A DNA stretch of 48,025 nucleotides from an uncultured Clostridia bacterium. Lineage in GTDB: Bacteria > Bacillota > Clostridia > Oscillospirales > Ruminococcaceae. Both the position numbers and the translations under genes were made by a program. The notes beneath the pieces were generated by a model. The model saw only the letters and a program-made list of their open reading frames with translations. It was not told the origin of the DNA and ran no database searches. The stretch is taken from positions 1-48,025 of the forward strand of contig CALXBD010000124.1 of the NCBI GenBank assembly GCA_944386445.1, in the 5' to 3' direction. Positions 1 through 9,800 of this stretch are shown in pieces; position 1 is the stretch's first letter, and each line of letters begins with the position of its first letter.

Positions 1-12
1 ACTTTTACTCAT

Positions 13-91
13 GAAGGATGGCTCCTTTCTCGGTATGTTAAGTGTCGCAACTCAACTATAACCGATATGGCCTCATCCTTCTACTTTTTTA
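13..91. repeat. 69-bp imperfect palindrome followed by a T-run
   Basis: The outer arms GAAGGATG (13-20) and CATCCTTC (74-81) pair perfectly. Inside them TCGGT (30-34) pairs with ACCGA (61-65), and the centre (37-56) is itself an imperfect palindrome. A T-rich run follows at 85-91. It could be the intrinsic terminator of a gene left of the window, or a relic of a small inverted-repeat element. Nothing else is seen in 1-150; no open frame here has a ribosome site. Confidence 0.5.
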
Positions 92-153
92 TTCTGCTGT
101 CCAATATCTATTGTAATCCTACACAAAATTTGAAATTCCCGTCGAAATTGCCC

Positions 154-182
154 TTGACATCTCTTTGAAGGAGTGTTACAAT
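154..182 (+). promoter_or_regulatory. thrS sigma-A promoter
   Basis: TTGACA at 154-159, a 17-nt spacer, and TACAAT at 177-182 form a near-consensus vegetative promoter. It lies just upstream of the T-box leader, so transcription should start near 189. Confidence 0.85.
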
Positions 183-188
183 AAGGAA

Positions 189-420
189 AAGTTGAAACTG
201 TCGATCAGGACGCAAAGTTCCACTGGTTTTAGTACAGAGAGGATTGCCGATGGCTGAAAGCATTCCCGAAAAACGGAAGTTTGTTACCACCTGGGAGGGC
301 GCGGTGAACCGCGACGGCCGGCTGCCGTTATCAGCTATAAAAGTGACGGCTTTTTAGCCGTAATTTGGGTGGAACCATGGAGTATACGCTTCATCCCTTG
401 CGGGATGGGGCGTTTTTGTT
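189..420 (+). ncRNA. T-box riboswitch (tRNA-Thr sensing) upstream of thrS
   Basis: The leader carries the distal Stem I signature (AGAGAGG near 236-242, then GGCTGAAAGC near 252-261). A specifier triplet ACC (Thr) sits at 286-288 on the 3' side of Stem I, followed by a purine. The T-box sequence GGGTGGAACC is at 367-376, and an intrinsic terminator follows at 387-417. In this family uncharged cognate tRNA stabilises an antiterminator and permits read-through. ACC matches the downstream threonyl-tRNA synthetase. Stem boundaries are by eye. Confidence 0.9.
387..417 (+). terminator. T-box intrinsic terminator
   Basis: The arms at 387-397 and 402-412 pair over 11 positions, including two G-U wobbles, around a TTGC loop, and five T follow. 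The 5' arm lies just after the T-box sequence, as expected for the terminator/antiterminator switch. Confidence 0.85.
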
Positions 421-460
421 TTCACGGATTGATTTTTTAAAGATGGAAAGGGAGATTTTT

Positions 461-2410
461 ATGAACATTACTTTGAAAGACGGCAGCGTCAAAAATTATG
501 ACGCGCCAATTTCTGCGGCGGATGTCTGCAAGGACCTGAGTATGGGACTCTACCGGGCGGCTTGCGCCTGCAAAATCAACGGGGAGATCAAGGATCTGCG
601 GACCGTTATCGATGGGGACTGCAATCTGGAAATTCTGACCTTCGATGATCCCGACGGGAAAAAGACCTTCTGGCATACCACTTCCCATATTTTGGCCCAA
701 GCGGTTAAGCGGCTTTTCCCTCAGGCAAAACTGGCAATTGGCCCGGCCATCGACAATGGTTTCTACTACGATTTCGATGTGGAAAAGGCATTCACACCTG
801 AAGATTTGACGGCTTTGGAAGCAGAGATGAAAAAGATCGTAAAGGAAAAACCGTCTATTGAACGGTTTACCCTCTCCCCTGCCGAGGCAACCAAGCTGAT
901 GGAAGAACGCGGCGAGCCTTATAAAGTTGAGCTGATTGCGGAACACGCAAGTCAGGGAGATGAGATCTCCTTCTACAAGCAGGGTGAGTTCACGGAGCTT
1001 TGCGCCGGCCCTCATCTGATGGATGTGAGTGCGGTCAAGGCGTTCAAACTGACGGCTACTACCGGTGCTTACTGGCGCGGTGATTCCAAGAATCGTCAGT
1101 TGTGCCGAGTTTATGGTGTTTCCTTCCCCAAAGCAGCCCAGCTGGAAGAGCATCTGGCTATGCTGGAAGAGGCTAAAAAGCGTGATCACAACGTCATCGG
1201 CCGGCAGCTGGAATACTTCACCACTGTAGATGTTATTGGACAGGGCTTACCGATTCTGCTGCCGAAAGGCGCCAAGGTCATCCAGATTCTGCAGCGCTGG
1301 GTTGAGGATACAGAGGATAACGAATGGGGCTATGTCCGCACCAAGACTCCTTATATGGCAAAACGGGAGCTGTATAAGATTTCCGGCCACTGGGATCATT
1401 ATCTGGACGGCATGTTCGTATTGGGCGACCCCAACGATGAAACCAAAGAATGCTTCGCACTCCGTCCTATGACCTGCCCCTTCCAGTATCAGGTATTTTT
1501 GAACCGGGCACGTTCCTATCGCGACCTTCCCATGCGGCTGGGCGAGACTTCTACCCTCTTCCGCAATGAGGATTCCGGCGAAATGCACGGCCTGATCCGT
1601 GTCCGCCAGTTCACCATTTCCGAAGGACATCTGATTATCCGCCCCGAACAGCTGGAAGAAGAATTCAGAGGCTGCCTGCAGCTGGCGAAACACATGCTGG
1701 AATGCCTGGGGCTGGCAGAAGACGTTTCCTACCGGTTCTCACAGTGGGATCCCAAAAACCCCGGCAATAAATACGAAGGCACTGCGGAACAATGGGATAT
1801 CGCCCAGTCTACCATGCAGAAAATCCTCGACCATATTGGCCTTAACTACACCATCGGCATCGATGAAGCCGCTTTCTACGGACCGAAACTGGATATCCAG
1901 ATCAAGAACGTCCACGGCAAAGAGGATACCCTGATTACCATTCAGATCGACATGCTACTGGCACAGAGATTCGGCATGGAATATGTTGACTCTGACGGGC
2001 AGAAGAAGACCCCCTATATTATCCACCGCACTTCCGTGGGCTGCTATGAACGGACCCTGGCGCTGCTGTTGGAGAAATATGCCGGTGCCATGCCCGTGTG
2101 GCTGGCGCCCGAGCAGGTTCGGATTCTGCCGGTTACCGACCGTGCCCACGAATATTCCGCTCAGCTGAAGAAAGAGCTGAAAGCTGCCGGCTTCCGGGTG
2201 GAAGTGGATACCCGCAGCGAAAAGATCGGTTATAAGATTCGGGAAGCGCAGATGGAAAAGGTTCCCTTTATGCTGGTCATCGGTGATAAGGAAGCTGAAA
2301 GCGGCATGGTGGCTGTTCGCAGCCGGAAAGACGGCGATATCGGTTCCATGACGCCGGCGGAATTTATCGCTATGGTTCAGAAAAAGGTTGACGACTACGC
2401 TGCAGACTAA
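461..2410 (+). CDS. thrS: Threonyl-tRNA synthetase
   Basis: Charges tRNA-Thr with threonine in the cytoplasm. The 649-aa product has an N-terminal TGS domain (about 1-62), the editing/second additional domain with HTTSH (72-76) and LCAGPH (about 180), the class II catalytic core, and a C-terminal anticodon-binding domain (about 545-645). The zinc ligands are recognisable: Cys in MTCPF (about 337), His in EGHLI (about 389) and His in IIHRTSVG (about 521), close to the spacing in the E. coli enzyme. The ATG at 461 is chosen because AAAGGGAG lies just upstream and translation begins with the typical MNITLKDGS. An in-frame TTG at 365 would start inside the T-box and is rejected. It is monocistronic, between the T-box and a strong terminator. 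Confidence 0.97.
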   Translation: MNITLKDGSVKNYDAPISAADVCKDLSMGLYRAACACKINGEIKDLRTVIDGDCNLEILTFDDPDGKKTFWHTTSHILAQAVKRLFPQAKLAIGPAIDNGFYYDFDVEKAFTPEDLTALEAEMKKIVKEKPSIERFTLSPAEATKLMEERGEPYKVELIAEHASQGDEISFYKQGEFTELCAGPHLMDVSAVKAFKLTATTGAYWRGDSKNRQLCRVYGVSFPKAAQLEEHLAMLEEAKKRDHNVIGRQLEYFTTVDVIGQGLPILLPKGAKVIQILQRWVEDTEDNEWGYVRTKTPYMAKRELYKISGHWDHYLDGMFVLGDPNDETKECFALRPMTCPFQYQVFLNRARSYRDLPMRLGETSTLFRNEDSGEMHGLIRVRQFTISEGHLIIRPEQLEEEFRGCLQLAKHMLECLGLAEDVSYRFSQWDPKNPGNKYEGTAEQWDIAQSTMQKILDHIGLNYTIGIDEAAFYGPKLDIQIKNVHGKEDTLITIQIDMLLAQRFGMEYVDSDGQKKTPYIIHRTSVGCYERTLALLLEKYAGAMPVWLAPEQVRILPVTDRAHEYSAQLKKELKAAGFRVEVDTRSEKIGYKIREAQMEKVPFMLVIGDKEAESGMVAVRSRKDGDIGSMTPAEFIAMVQKKVDDYAAD

Positions 2411-2426
2411 TTATCAGCAAAACATT

Positions 2427-2470
2427 GCGGCGGTGGAAAGAATTTCTTCTTTCCACCGCCGCTTTTCTCT
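2427..2470. terminator. Terminator between convergent thrS and the yfhO-like gene
   Basis: A perfect 16-bp stem (2427-2442 with 2447-2462) is followed by TTTTCTCTT on the plus strand. The minus strand reads AATGTTTT after it, so it may serve both convergent genes. Confidence 0.85.
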
Positions 2471-5094
2471 TATCTGAATTTTGCCCACAGATAAATAATC
2501 ATTGGGACCAGATATACCACTGCCAACACAGCTAAGAATACCGACAAGAAAAGGAAGTGAGCTGCAGAACGGATTACACTTTTCGCAAGCAGCCAGCGCT
2601 GGCCTTTCCAGAAAAACCAAATTGCCAGCAACACTCCTGCTCCCATCAGGACCAATCCTGCCCAAAGCCCGGGGGGAGTAAAGCTTAGGACAATTTCATT
2701 CTCCCCAGCCTGCAAAGGAATGGTCATAAATGTGCCCGCCGCCCGAGAAACAGAGGCCTTTTCACCGTTCACAGTAGCGCTCCATCCCCGATCCCAGGAA
2801 ACCGGCAGGAACAGGGTCTGTCCCTCCTGTGCCGCCACGGAAACCGTGATGCGATTTCCGCTGACCTGTATTTCGCTGCCTGTGGCATCTTCGCAGAGCG
2901 TCTCCAGTTTCTCCGTATCCAATCCGAAAACCCCGAAATAAGCCGGGGAAATCTTCTTCGAAATCCGCACTGTAATGGTTACGGTTTCATTCTCAAACGT
3001 TCCCAGCTCCAACAGGCCGTTTTCTGACTGTGAAGGGAACTCCGTCCGTATGGATTCTCCGTTCACCAGCACCTGACAGCTCTTGTTCACACCTTCGGAA
3101 AGACGGGTGGAAGGAACCGCCGCACAATCAAAATAGAGGATCTGCTCTCCTTCTACAGCAATCGTGTAATTCTTTACAGACTCCGTACTGGTCTCGTCGG
3201 CAGAATACTCCTGAAAGAGCCCTTCCGAATTCGGGAAAAGCGCTTCTGCCAACGCCTGCTGTATTTCGATCCGGGAACCTTGATCCGGCAACTCTGAGAG
3301 AAATCCGAGTTCCGCATCAGTGACTAAGGCCGATGGAAGCCGGTATGGCAGCTTCTGAATCAGATAATGATGATTCCAATAGACGCTGTCGTCGCTGAGG
3401 ATAGATTCTTTGTCCACATCCTGCAGCTGCCGGAGAATGTACCGGTTTCCAAGAAGCGCATCAGAAAAAGCCGTGCCGCCGTTGGAATTGACCTCCATCC
3501 AATAACCCGAATATCCCAGCTTCCGGATCGTGGTCAGATATTGCTCTGAGGTCAGAGAGGTGTAGTGAGAAAGGCTTTGATATCCCATCGCCGAGAAAAA
3601 GTTCACTGCAAAATACTTGTTACTGGTTTTCAGCCGGTAAAACCCATCATCTTGTATTCTCCCACTCAGATCAGAGGCTGCCCAGTAGTTTTGAAGGCTT
3701 TGATCTACACTTCCAATGTACACCGCACTGTTGAAAAATCCCTCACACAGCACCAATATGGTAAGAGTTACTGCCGCCAGCTTGCGGGATACCTTCCGGC
3801 AGCAGTAAACTGCCAAGACAATTCCAAAAACGAGTACTGTTACCCCAAAGACAATGGCCAACGACCAGAAAGAGGTTTTATCTCCCCACAAGCTCCGTGT
3901 ATATGTGGCAAAGTCTTTCTCCCATTTGCCGAAAGCCAGTATTACGCCTGCGCCATAGCCGACGGCTATCAGCGGAAGAAGGATCCTCGCCCACCAAGGG
4001 GAAGATGCCGGAGCCTCATCTCCGGGATCCCGATGAGCCAAAATTTCCGCCGCAAGCAGCAGAAAAAGGAAATTCAGCATATAGCCGTACCGGACAGGAA
4101 ATCCCTGGTAGCTTCCGGTATGCCACATTTTGTTGATGGGATTGAGAACCACCGGAAGCAGCATCAACAATATCACAATGAGCAGCGCAGTGAAAAATCC
4201 GGACCGGACCTGCCGCTTCCTGACAAAAAACAGGCTTGCAAAAGGCAGCGCCGAACAGAACAGCACCGGAAGCGAGGTATAGATATCTGTTGTGATCTCC
4301 CCTGCAGACAGGCTTTGAATCAATCCCTGTTCTCTAGCGGAAGTCATGACCTCCAACAGAGACGGCAGCCATACGGGGGCTGTCAGCAAAACAGATAGGA
4401 TCGCCCCACACCCCAGCAGCAAAGCATTTTCTCCTGCTCTCCTAAAGGAACTGCAGCAGAACTGAAACACTCCCATCCCTAAAATTAGGAAGATCACGAC
4501 CATATAGCTGAGGTAATAATTTACCACCAGCATGGCAGAAAAGCACAGCACAAAAGGCAATACTGTTCTTCTGGTCATTAAGCTCATCAAAGACAGCATC
4601 AGCAACGGAAACAATGCCATCATATCCAGCCATACAATGTTCTGATAGTAATTCAGCGCAAAACCGGAAAAAGCATACATGACCCCCAGCAAACTGATGG
4701 CCAAGGTGCTTTTTTCCGGAAAAAATCTGCGGAAAAACAGCGCTGCTGTCAACGCACAGAGCATCATTTTCAGCAGCAGCAGAATATTCATCGCAAAGGG
4801 AAGGTACTCCAGAGGAACCAGTGCCGCAGGAATCGACAAAGGGCTTGCCAGAAAAAAGAAAAATACGCCCCAGAAATTCATGCCGCCGGCAGCTCCCATA
4901 TCCAAAAGGAAGCTGCTGTCCCCTGAAAGGACCCTGCCAAATGTTCCCATCAGCGGAATGACCTGCTGTGTCATATCGCACCAGGTGATACTTTTCCCGC
5001 CAAATGGAAAAAATCCGAATACCGCAAAAACTGTCAGCAGCAAACCGGCCGTTATTGCCGGGCCCAGCCACAAACAGCGATAAGATTTATGCAT
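2470..5094 (-). CDS. YfhO family membrane protein
   Basis: A large polytopic membrane protein of 874 aa. The N-terminal two thirds (about 1-460) hold many hydrophobic segments with the pattern of the YfhO family (PF09586), whose characterised members act in glycosylation of cell-envelope polymers such as lipoteichoic acid. The region from about 470 to 820 is largely polar and probably extracytoplasmic. A last hydrophobic pair lies near the C-terminus. The start ATG follows GAGGAGGCATTT. The gene begins 29 bp after the stop of the SGNH lipoprotein and probably shares its transcript, ending at the 2427-2462 hairpin. The substrate is unknown; the surface-glycan role is inferred from the family. 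Confidence 0.85.
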   Translation of the reverse strand: MHKSYRCLWLGPAITAGLLLTVFAVFGFFPFGGKSITWCDMTQQVIPLMGTFGRVLSGDSSFLLDMGAAGGMNFWGVFFFFLASPLSIPAALVPLEYLPFAMNILLLLKMMLCALTAALFFRRFFPEKSTLAISLLGVMYAFSGFALNYYQNIVWLDMMALFPLLMLSLMSLMTRRTVLPFVLCFSAMLVVNYYLSYMVVIFLILGMGVFQFCCSSFRRAGENALLLGCGAILSVLLTAPVWLPSLLEVMTSAREQGLIQSLSAGEITTDIYTSLPVLFCSALPFASLFFVRKRQVRSGFFTALLIVILLMLLPVVLNPINKMWHTGSYQGFPVRYGYMLNFLFLLLAAEILAHRDPGDEAPASSPWWARILLPLIAVGYGAGVILAFGKWEKDFATYTRSLWGDKTSFWSLAIVFGVTVLVFGIVLAVYCCRKVSRKLAAVTLTILVLCEGFFNSAVYIGSVDQSLQNYWAASDLSGRIQDDGFYRLKTSNKYFAVNFFSAMGYQSLSHYTSLTSEQYLTTIRKLGYSGYWMEVNSNGGTAFSDALLGNRYILRQLQDVDKESILSDDSVYWNHHYLIQKLPYRLPSALVTDAELGFLSELPDQGSRIEIQQALAEALFPNSEGLFQEYSADETSTESVKNYTIAVEGEQILYFDCAAVPSTRLSEGVNKSCQVLVNGESIRTEFPSQSENGLLELGTFENETVTITVRISKKISPAYFGVFGLDTEKLETLCEDATGSEIQVSGNRITVSVAAQEGQTLFLPVSWDRGWSATVNGEKASVSRAAGTFMTIPLQAGENEIVLSFTPPGLWAGLVLMGAGVLLAIWFFWKGQRWLLAKSVIRSAAHFLFLSVFLAVLAVVYLVPMIIYLWAKFR

Positions 5095-5123
5095 AAATGC
5101 CTCCTCATCGGAAAAGCAGTCTG

Positions 5124-5948
5124 TTAATCAGGCAGAAGCGTTTCATCCACCGTATGAGACAACAAATAGTCCACCCAGGTTTCATAAGTAGAGACGCCGA
5201 AATGCATGCCGTCCGCGCTCACGTCAGCAGGCAAGCAGCCGTTCTCATCTTTGATTGCTTCTGCAACATCCAGATAATATACTTCCTGACTGGCAGCCAT
5301 TTCCTGCAATGCCTCATTCAGAGCATCAATCTTAGAATTGGCATATCTGTCATCTTCCGTTTCCTTTTCATGGGTCACAGGAAGTACAGACTCTACATAA
5401 AAAATCGCATCCGGCAGCGCAGCCTGCAATTCGTCAATAAACTCGCCATAAAACTCGATGATATCCGACTGGTTCAAAAAGGCAACCCCATTGGACCCCA
5501 ACATAATATAAACCTTTTTGGGAGCCGCAGCTTCCACAGCCTCCAGCACCGTGACAGAGGAACCATCCGGCTGTTCGATACATTCGCTGGTCAGGATCGT
5601 CTGCGGATTGATCCCTGTATGTGCAATCACCTTATCCGCATCCAGCACTTGATAGGCCCCAAGCCCATAGGTCAGAGAATCCCCAATAAAAACTGCGTCA
5701 TTGAAATAGCTTTCGTCCACCGGATCGCTTTCCGGCACCGGCTCTCCCAGGTATGGGTCCTCTTCCGGCTCCTCTGATATTTCCGAAGAGAGCATACTTT
5801 CTTCAGACACCATACTGGATAACGAGGAAGTTTCAGAAGAACCCGATTCAGATGAGTCTAATGGTGTAAATAATGGCCCTTGACTGCAGGAAGCCAACAT
5901 ACAACCTGCAAGAATCGTTCCTAAAAATACATAAAATGCTTTCTTCAT
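5124..5948 (-). CDS. SGNH/GDSL-type hydrolase lipoprotein
   Basis: A 274-aa exported lipoprotein. A signal peptide starts MKKAFYVFLG and ends in the lipobox LASC, so the mature protein should be anchored at the outer face of the membrane. A Ser/Glu-rich linker (about 24-75) precedes an SGNH hydrolase domain with FIGDSLTYG (nucleophile Ser), a MLGSNG block and DGMHF holding the Asp and His. Relatives remove or transfer acyl groups on carbohydrates or lipids. The start at 5948 follows a GAAAGGA site; an upstream in-frame start would overlap the SDR gene and lacks a signal peptide. It lies 20 bp after the SDR gene and 29 bp before the YfhO-like gene, suggesting work on a surface polymer (inference). 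Confidence 0.88.
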   Translation of the reverse strand: MKKAFYVFLGTILAGCMLASCSQGPLFTPLDSSESGSSETSSLSSMVSEESMLSSEISEEPEEDPYLGEPVPESDPVDESYFNDAVFIGDSLTYGLGAYQVLDADKVIAHTGINPQTILTSECIEQPDGSSVTVLEAVEAAAPKKVYIMLGSNGVAFLNQSDIIEFYGEFIDELQAALPDAIFYVESVLPVTHEKETEDDRYANSKIDALNEALQEMAASQEVYYLDVAEAIKDENGCLPADVSADGMHFGVSTYETWVDYLLSHTVDETLLPD

Positions 5949-5968
5949 ATTACGTTTCCTTTCTGTAT

Positions 5969-6709
5969 CTAAAGCACCATACCGCCATTGGGGCACATTA
6001 CCTGTCCTGTTATAAAATTTGCGCCTTCTGATGCCAAAAAGGCCACGGCTTCCGCCACATCAGAGGGCTTTCCCAAAACGCCCAACGGGATCTCCTCCTG
6101 CAGAGCCTCCATGGCTTCCGGCGGCAGGTTCCCATTCATTTCCGTATCGATAACCCCCGGAGCCACACAGTTGACCTGGATCCCGGAGGGCCCTACCTCC
6201 TGGGCCAATGCCTTTGTCAAGGCAATCACTGCTCCCTTGGCGGCTGAATACGGCACCTCACAGGAAGCCCCAACCTGTCCCCACATGGATGAGATATTAA
6301 TAATTTTTCCCTGCTTGCGGCGGATCATTGCCGGCAAAGCCGCCTGGATACAATAAAAAATTCCCTTGACATCCACGTCAAAAAGCCTGTCCCATTCTGC
6401 ATCGGTAACATCCGTAAGCAGCTTCTGCGGCAAAGCGATTCCCGCGTTGTTGACTAAGATTTCGGGATCACCCAAGACTTCCCGAACTTCCGTAAACATC
6501 CGCTCAACTTCGGAACGGACAGAAACATCTGCTCCTACTGCCATGGCGCTTCCGGGCCGAAGGCAGTTCAGATCGTCCGCTATCGCATTGGCGGCCCCTG
6601 CCGATTTAGAAAAATTCAGCGCTACCCGGCATCCTTGCCGCCAAAGCAGCAGCGCTGTTTCCCGGCCGATCCCCCGGGAAGCACCGGTTATCAATGCCAC
6701 TCTTTCCAC
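5969..6709 (-). CDS. SDR family oxidoreductase (FabG-like)
   Basis: A 246-aa NAD(P)-dependent short-chain dehydrogenase/reductase, the usual length of 3-oxoacyl-ACP reductases. Near the N-terminus is the Rossmann motif TGASRGIG, then NNAG, the catalytic Ser in NISSMWG and the YSAAK (YxxxK) pair. It ends with the conserved FITGQVMCPNGG. The GTG at 6709 is chosen because AAAGGAGGCG stands just upstream and the frame then begins VERVALITG. It heads a three-gene minus-strand unit with an SGNH lipoprotein and a YfhO-like protein. It may be FabG of fatty-acid synthesis, but no other fab genes are near, so a specialised role is possible. Confidence 0.9.
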   Translation of the reverse strand: MERVALITGASRGIGRETALLLWRQGCRVALNFSKSAGAANAIADDLNCLRPGSAMAVGADVSVRSEVERMFTEVREVLGDPEILVNNAGIALPQKLLTDVTDAEWDRLFDVDVKGIFYCIQAALPAMIRRKQGKIINISSMWGQVGASCEVPYSAAKGAVIALTKALAQEVGPSGIQVNCVAPGVIDTEMNGNLPPEAMEALQEEIPLGVLGKPSDVAEAVAFLASEGANFITGQVMCPNGGMVL

Positions 6710-6734
6710 GGAAGCGCCTCCTTTCAACCTTTTC

Positions 6735-6764
6735 AGTATACCATACAAGGCCATCAAAAAACAA
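6735..6764 (-). promoter_or_regulatory. Candidate promoter for the SDR-SGNH-yfhO unit
   Basis: On the minus strand TATACT (6735-6740) is an excellent -10. TTGTTT (6759-6764) lies 18 nt upstream as a modest -35. It sits just upstream of the GTG start. Confidence 0.55.
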
Positions 6765-6810
6765 TGTTACTTTTGTGAATAGTGTTTATAACCAAACATT
6801 ATCTTAAAAA

Positions 6811-6846
6811 GCAAACGGCAGCAACGTGAAATCACGCCGCTGCCGT
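6811..6846 (-). terminator. Terminator of the pyr operon, after carB
   Basis: Read on the minus strand, ACGGCAGC pairs with GCTGCCGT, with an inner CGTG/CACG pair, and TTTGCTTTTT follows. It lies directly after the carB stop. Confidence 0.85.
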
Positions 6847-6855
6847 GTACCTTCG

Positions 6856-9800
6856 TTAAATTTTTGTAATGTCCACCAGCTCAATATCATCGACGGTTTT
6901 GTCCATAGCCAGACAATCCGCCACAGCGTTTGCCGTATCAAGCGAAGTGAGACAGACAATCGACCGTTCCACCGCTTTCCGACGGATCCGGACGCTGTCC
7001 CTGGCAGGGAGCCGTCCTTTTTCCGAGGTGGAAATGACATAGTCGATCTTGCCGGAATCCAGCAAGGTCAAAACGTTGTTATCGGGATCCTCATGGATCT
7101 TCTTGACCGCATTGGCTGCGATCATATTCCGGTTCAGGTTAGCGGCTGTCCCGCCGGTGGCATAAATCTCAAAGCCCATGGTGACGAACTTGTCCGCAAC
7201 CTCCAGCACTTCCTGCTTATCGGCATCTCGAACGCTGATCAGGACACCGCCGGTCTTTTTCATCTGATTTCCGGAGGCGACAAGCCCTTTCAGCAAGGCC
7301 TCGTCAAAACGATGCGCAATCCCCAGCACCTCGCCGGTAGATTTCATTTCCGGTCCCAAATGGGTATCCACATCACTGAGCTTCGCAAAGCTAAATACGG
7401 GGACCTTCACCGCCACATAGTCTCTTGCGGGATAAAGGCCGGTGCCATAGCCCAAATCCTTTAATTTTTTACCCAGAATAATCTCAGTGGCCAGAGCTAC
7501 CATAGGAACGCCGGTAACCTTGCTGATATAAGGCACTGTCCGGGACGAACGGGGGTTCACCTCGATGACGTACACCGAATGATTGTAGACCACATACTGG
7601 ATGTTGATAAGGCCTTTGACCTTCAGCGCCAGAGCCAGCCGGGCGGTATAGGCGATCAGAGTCTCCCGGATATGGTGGCTGAGGGTCTGGCAGGGATAGA
7701 CAGAAATAGAGTCTCCGGAATGGACGCCAGCTCGCTCAATATGCTCCATAATTCCCGGAATCAGGTAATCTTCTCCGTCACAGATGGCGTCCACTTCGAC
7801 CTCGGTACCCATCATGTATTTGTCGATGAGGACAGGGTTTTCAATGTGGTGGGAAGTGATGATCTGCATATACTCCTCCACGTCCTTATCGGAGTGGGCG
7901 ATAATCATATTCTGCCCGCCCAGAACGTAAGAGGGACGGAGCAGCACCGGATAGGTCAGCTCATTGGCGGCTTTGATGGCCTCTTCCGTGGTGAAAACAG
8001 TATGTCCCTTGGGACGCGGAATCTCGCAGCGCTCCAGCAGGGCATCAAACCGTTCCCGGTCCTCTGCCTCATCGATGGCGTCGGCAGAAGTTCCCAAAAT
8101 CCGCACTCCCAGTTCATCCAGATATTTGGTCAGCTTGATAGCGGTCTGGCCGCCGAACTGCACCACCACGCCATAAGGCTTTTCGGTTTCAATCAGGCTT
8201 CTTACATCTTCCTTGGTCAGAGGGTCGAAATAAAGCCGGTCGCCGGTATCGAAGTCGGTGGAAACAGTTTCAGGGTTGTTGTTGGCGATGATTGCCTCAT
8301 AGCCTGCTTCCTTCAGTGCCCACACGCAATGAACACAGCAGTAATCGAATTCGATACCCTGACCGATGCGGATGGGGCCGGAACCGAACACGATGACCTT
8401 TTTCTTCCCGGAATTCTGACGCTCGATAAACTCGGCCGCTTCGTTTTCATCGTCAAAGGTAGAGTAGAAATATGGGGTCCGGGCAGCAAACTCGGCAGCA
8501 CAGGTATCAACCATCTTATAGGATGCATACCGGGGATGTTCCACCTTTTGCCCGGAAATCCGCTCGATGGTGGAGTCAAGATATCCCCACTTTTTGGCCC
8601 GCAGATAGAGTTCATCCGTCAGGGGGCTATGGGCCATCTCTTTTTCCAGCTCTGTCAGATTTTTGAGCTTTCCTAAGAACCATTCGTCAATCATGGTGAT
8701 CTGGTGGATCGTTTCAAAGGAGATATCCCGTTTCAGCGCTTCAAAGACAACGAACAGCCGCTGGTCGTCAATGTTGTGGAGCATTGAAATGATCTCTTCA
8801 TCGCTCTTGGAAGCCAGCGACGGCATGGTCAGGGAGTCCAGCCCCAACTCAATAGAACGGACCGCCTTCATGATCCCCTGTTCAAAGGAGGTCCCGATAG
8901 CCATAACCTCGCCGGTAGCCTTCATCTGGGTTCCCAACGTCCGTTTGGCGTAAACAAACTTGTCAAAAGGCCATTTGGGGAACTTGACCACCAGGTAATC
9001 CAATGCCGGCTCAAAGCAGGCATAGGTCGTCCCGGTGACCGCATTGACGATTTCATCCATGGAATACCCGATAGCAATCTTAGCCGCCACCTTGGCAATG
9101 GGATATCCGGTCGCTTTGGAAGCCAGGGCCGAAGAACGGGAAACACGGGGATTCACTTCAATGACTGCATACTCCATGCTCTCCGGATGAAGGGCAAACT
9201 GGCAGTTACAGCCACCTTCCACCTTCAGTTCGGAAATGATCTTCAAGGCCGCAGTACGCAGCATCTGGTATTCTTTGTCCGAAAGGGTCACCGCCGGCGC
9301 TACGACGATGGAATCACCGGTATGGACACCTACGGGGTCCAAGTTCTCCATGGAGCAGACCGTAATCACGTTGTCTTTGGCGTCCCGGATCACCTCAAAT
9401 TCGATCTCCTTCCAGCCGGAAATACACTTTTCCACCAGAATCTGAGTGATCGGAGAAAGCCGCAGGCCATTGCGGGCAATATCCCGCAGTTCTGCTTCAT
9501 CGGCTGCAATCCCGCCGCCAGTGCCGCCCAATGTAAACGCCGGGCGAACGATGACCGGATAATCAATCACCTGAGCAAAATCTACAGCGTCCTCCACCGT
9601 GGTAACCACCTTGGACGGGACACAAGGCTGGCCGATTTTCTCCATAGTGTCCTTAAATTCCTGACGGTCTTCGGCCTTGTCGATGGTTTCCGGATTGGCG
9701 CCCAGGAGCTTGACCCCATGTTCTGCAAGGAATCCTTCCTTTGCCAGCTGCATGGAAAGGGTCAATCCCGTCTGGCCGCCCAGGGTCGAAAGAACGCTGT

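Noticed and set aside
365-460. In-frame N-terminal extension of thrS from TTG 365
   Set aside because: It would begin inside the T-box and read through its terminator. ATG 461 has a good ribosome site and matches the family start.
3565-4398. Open frame on the plus strand opposite the YfhO-like gene
   Set aside because: No homology and no start signals; explained by the opposite gene.
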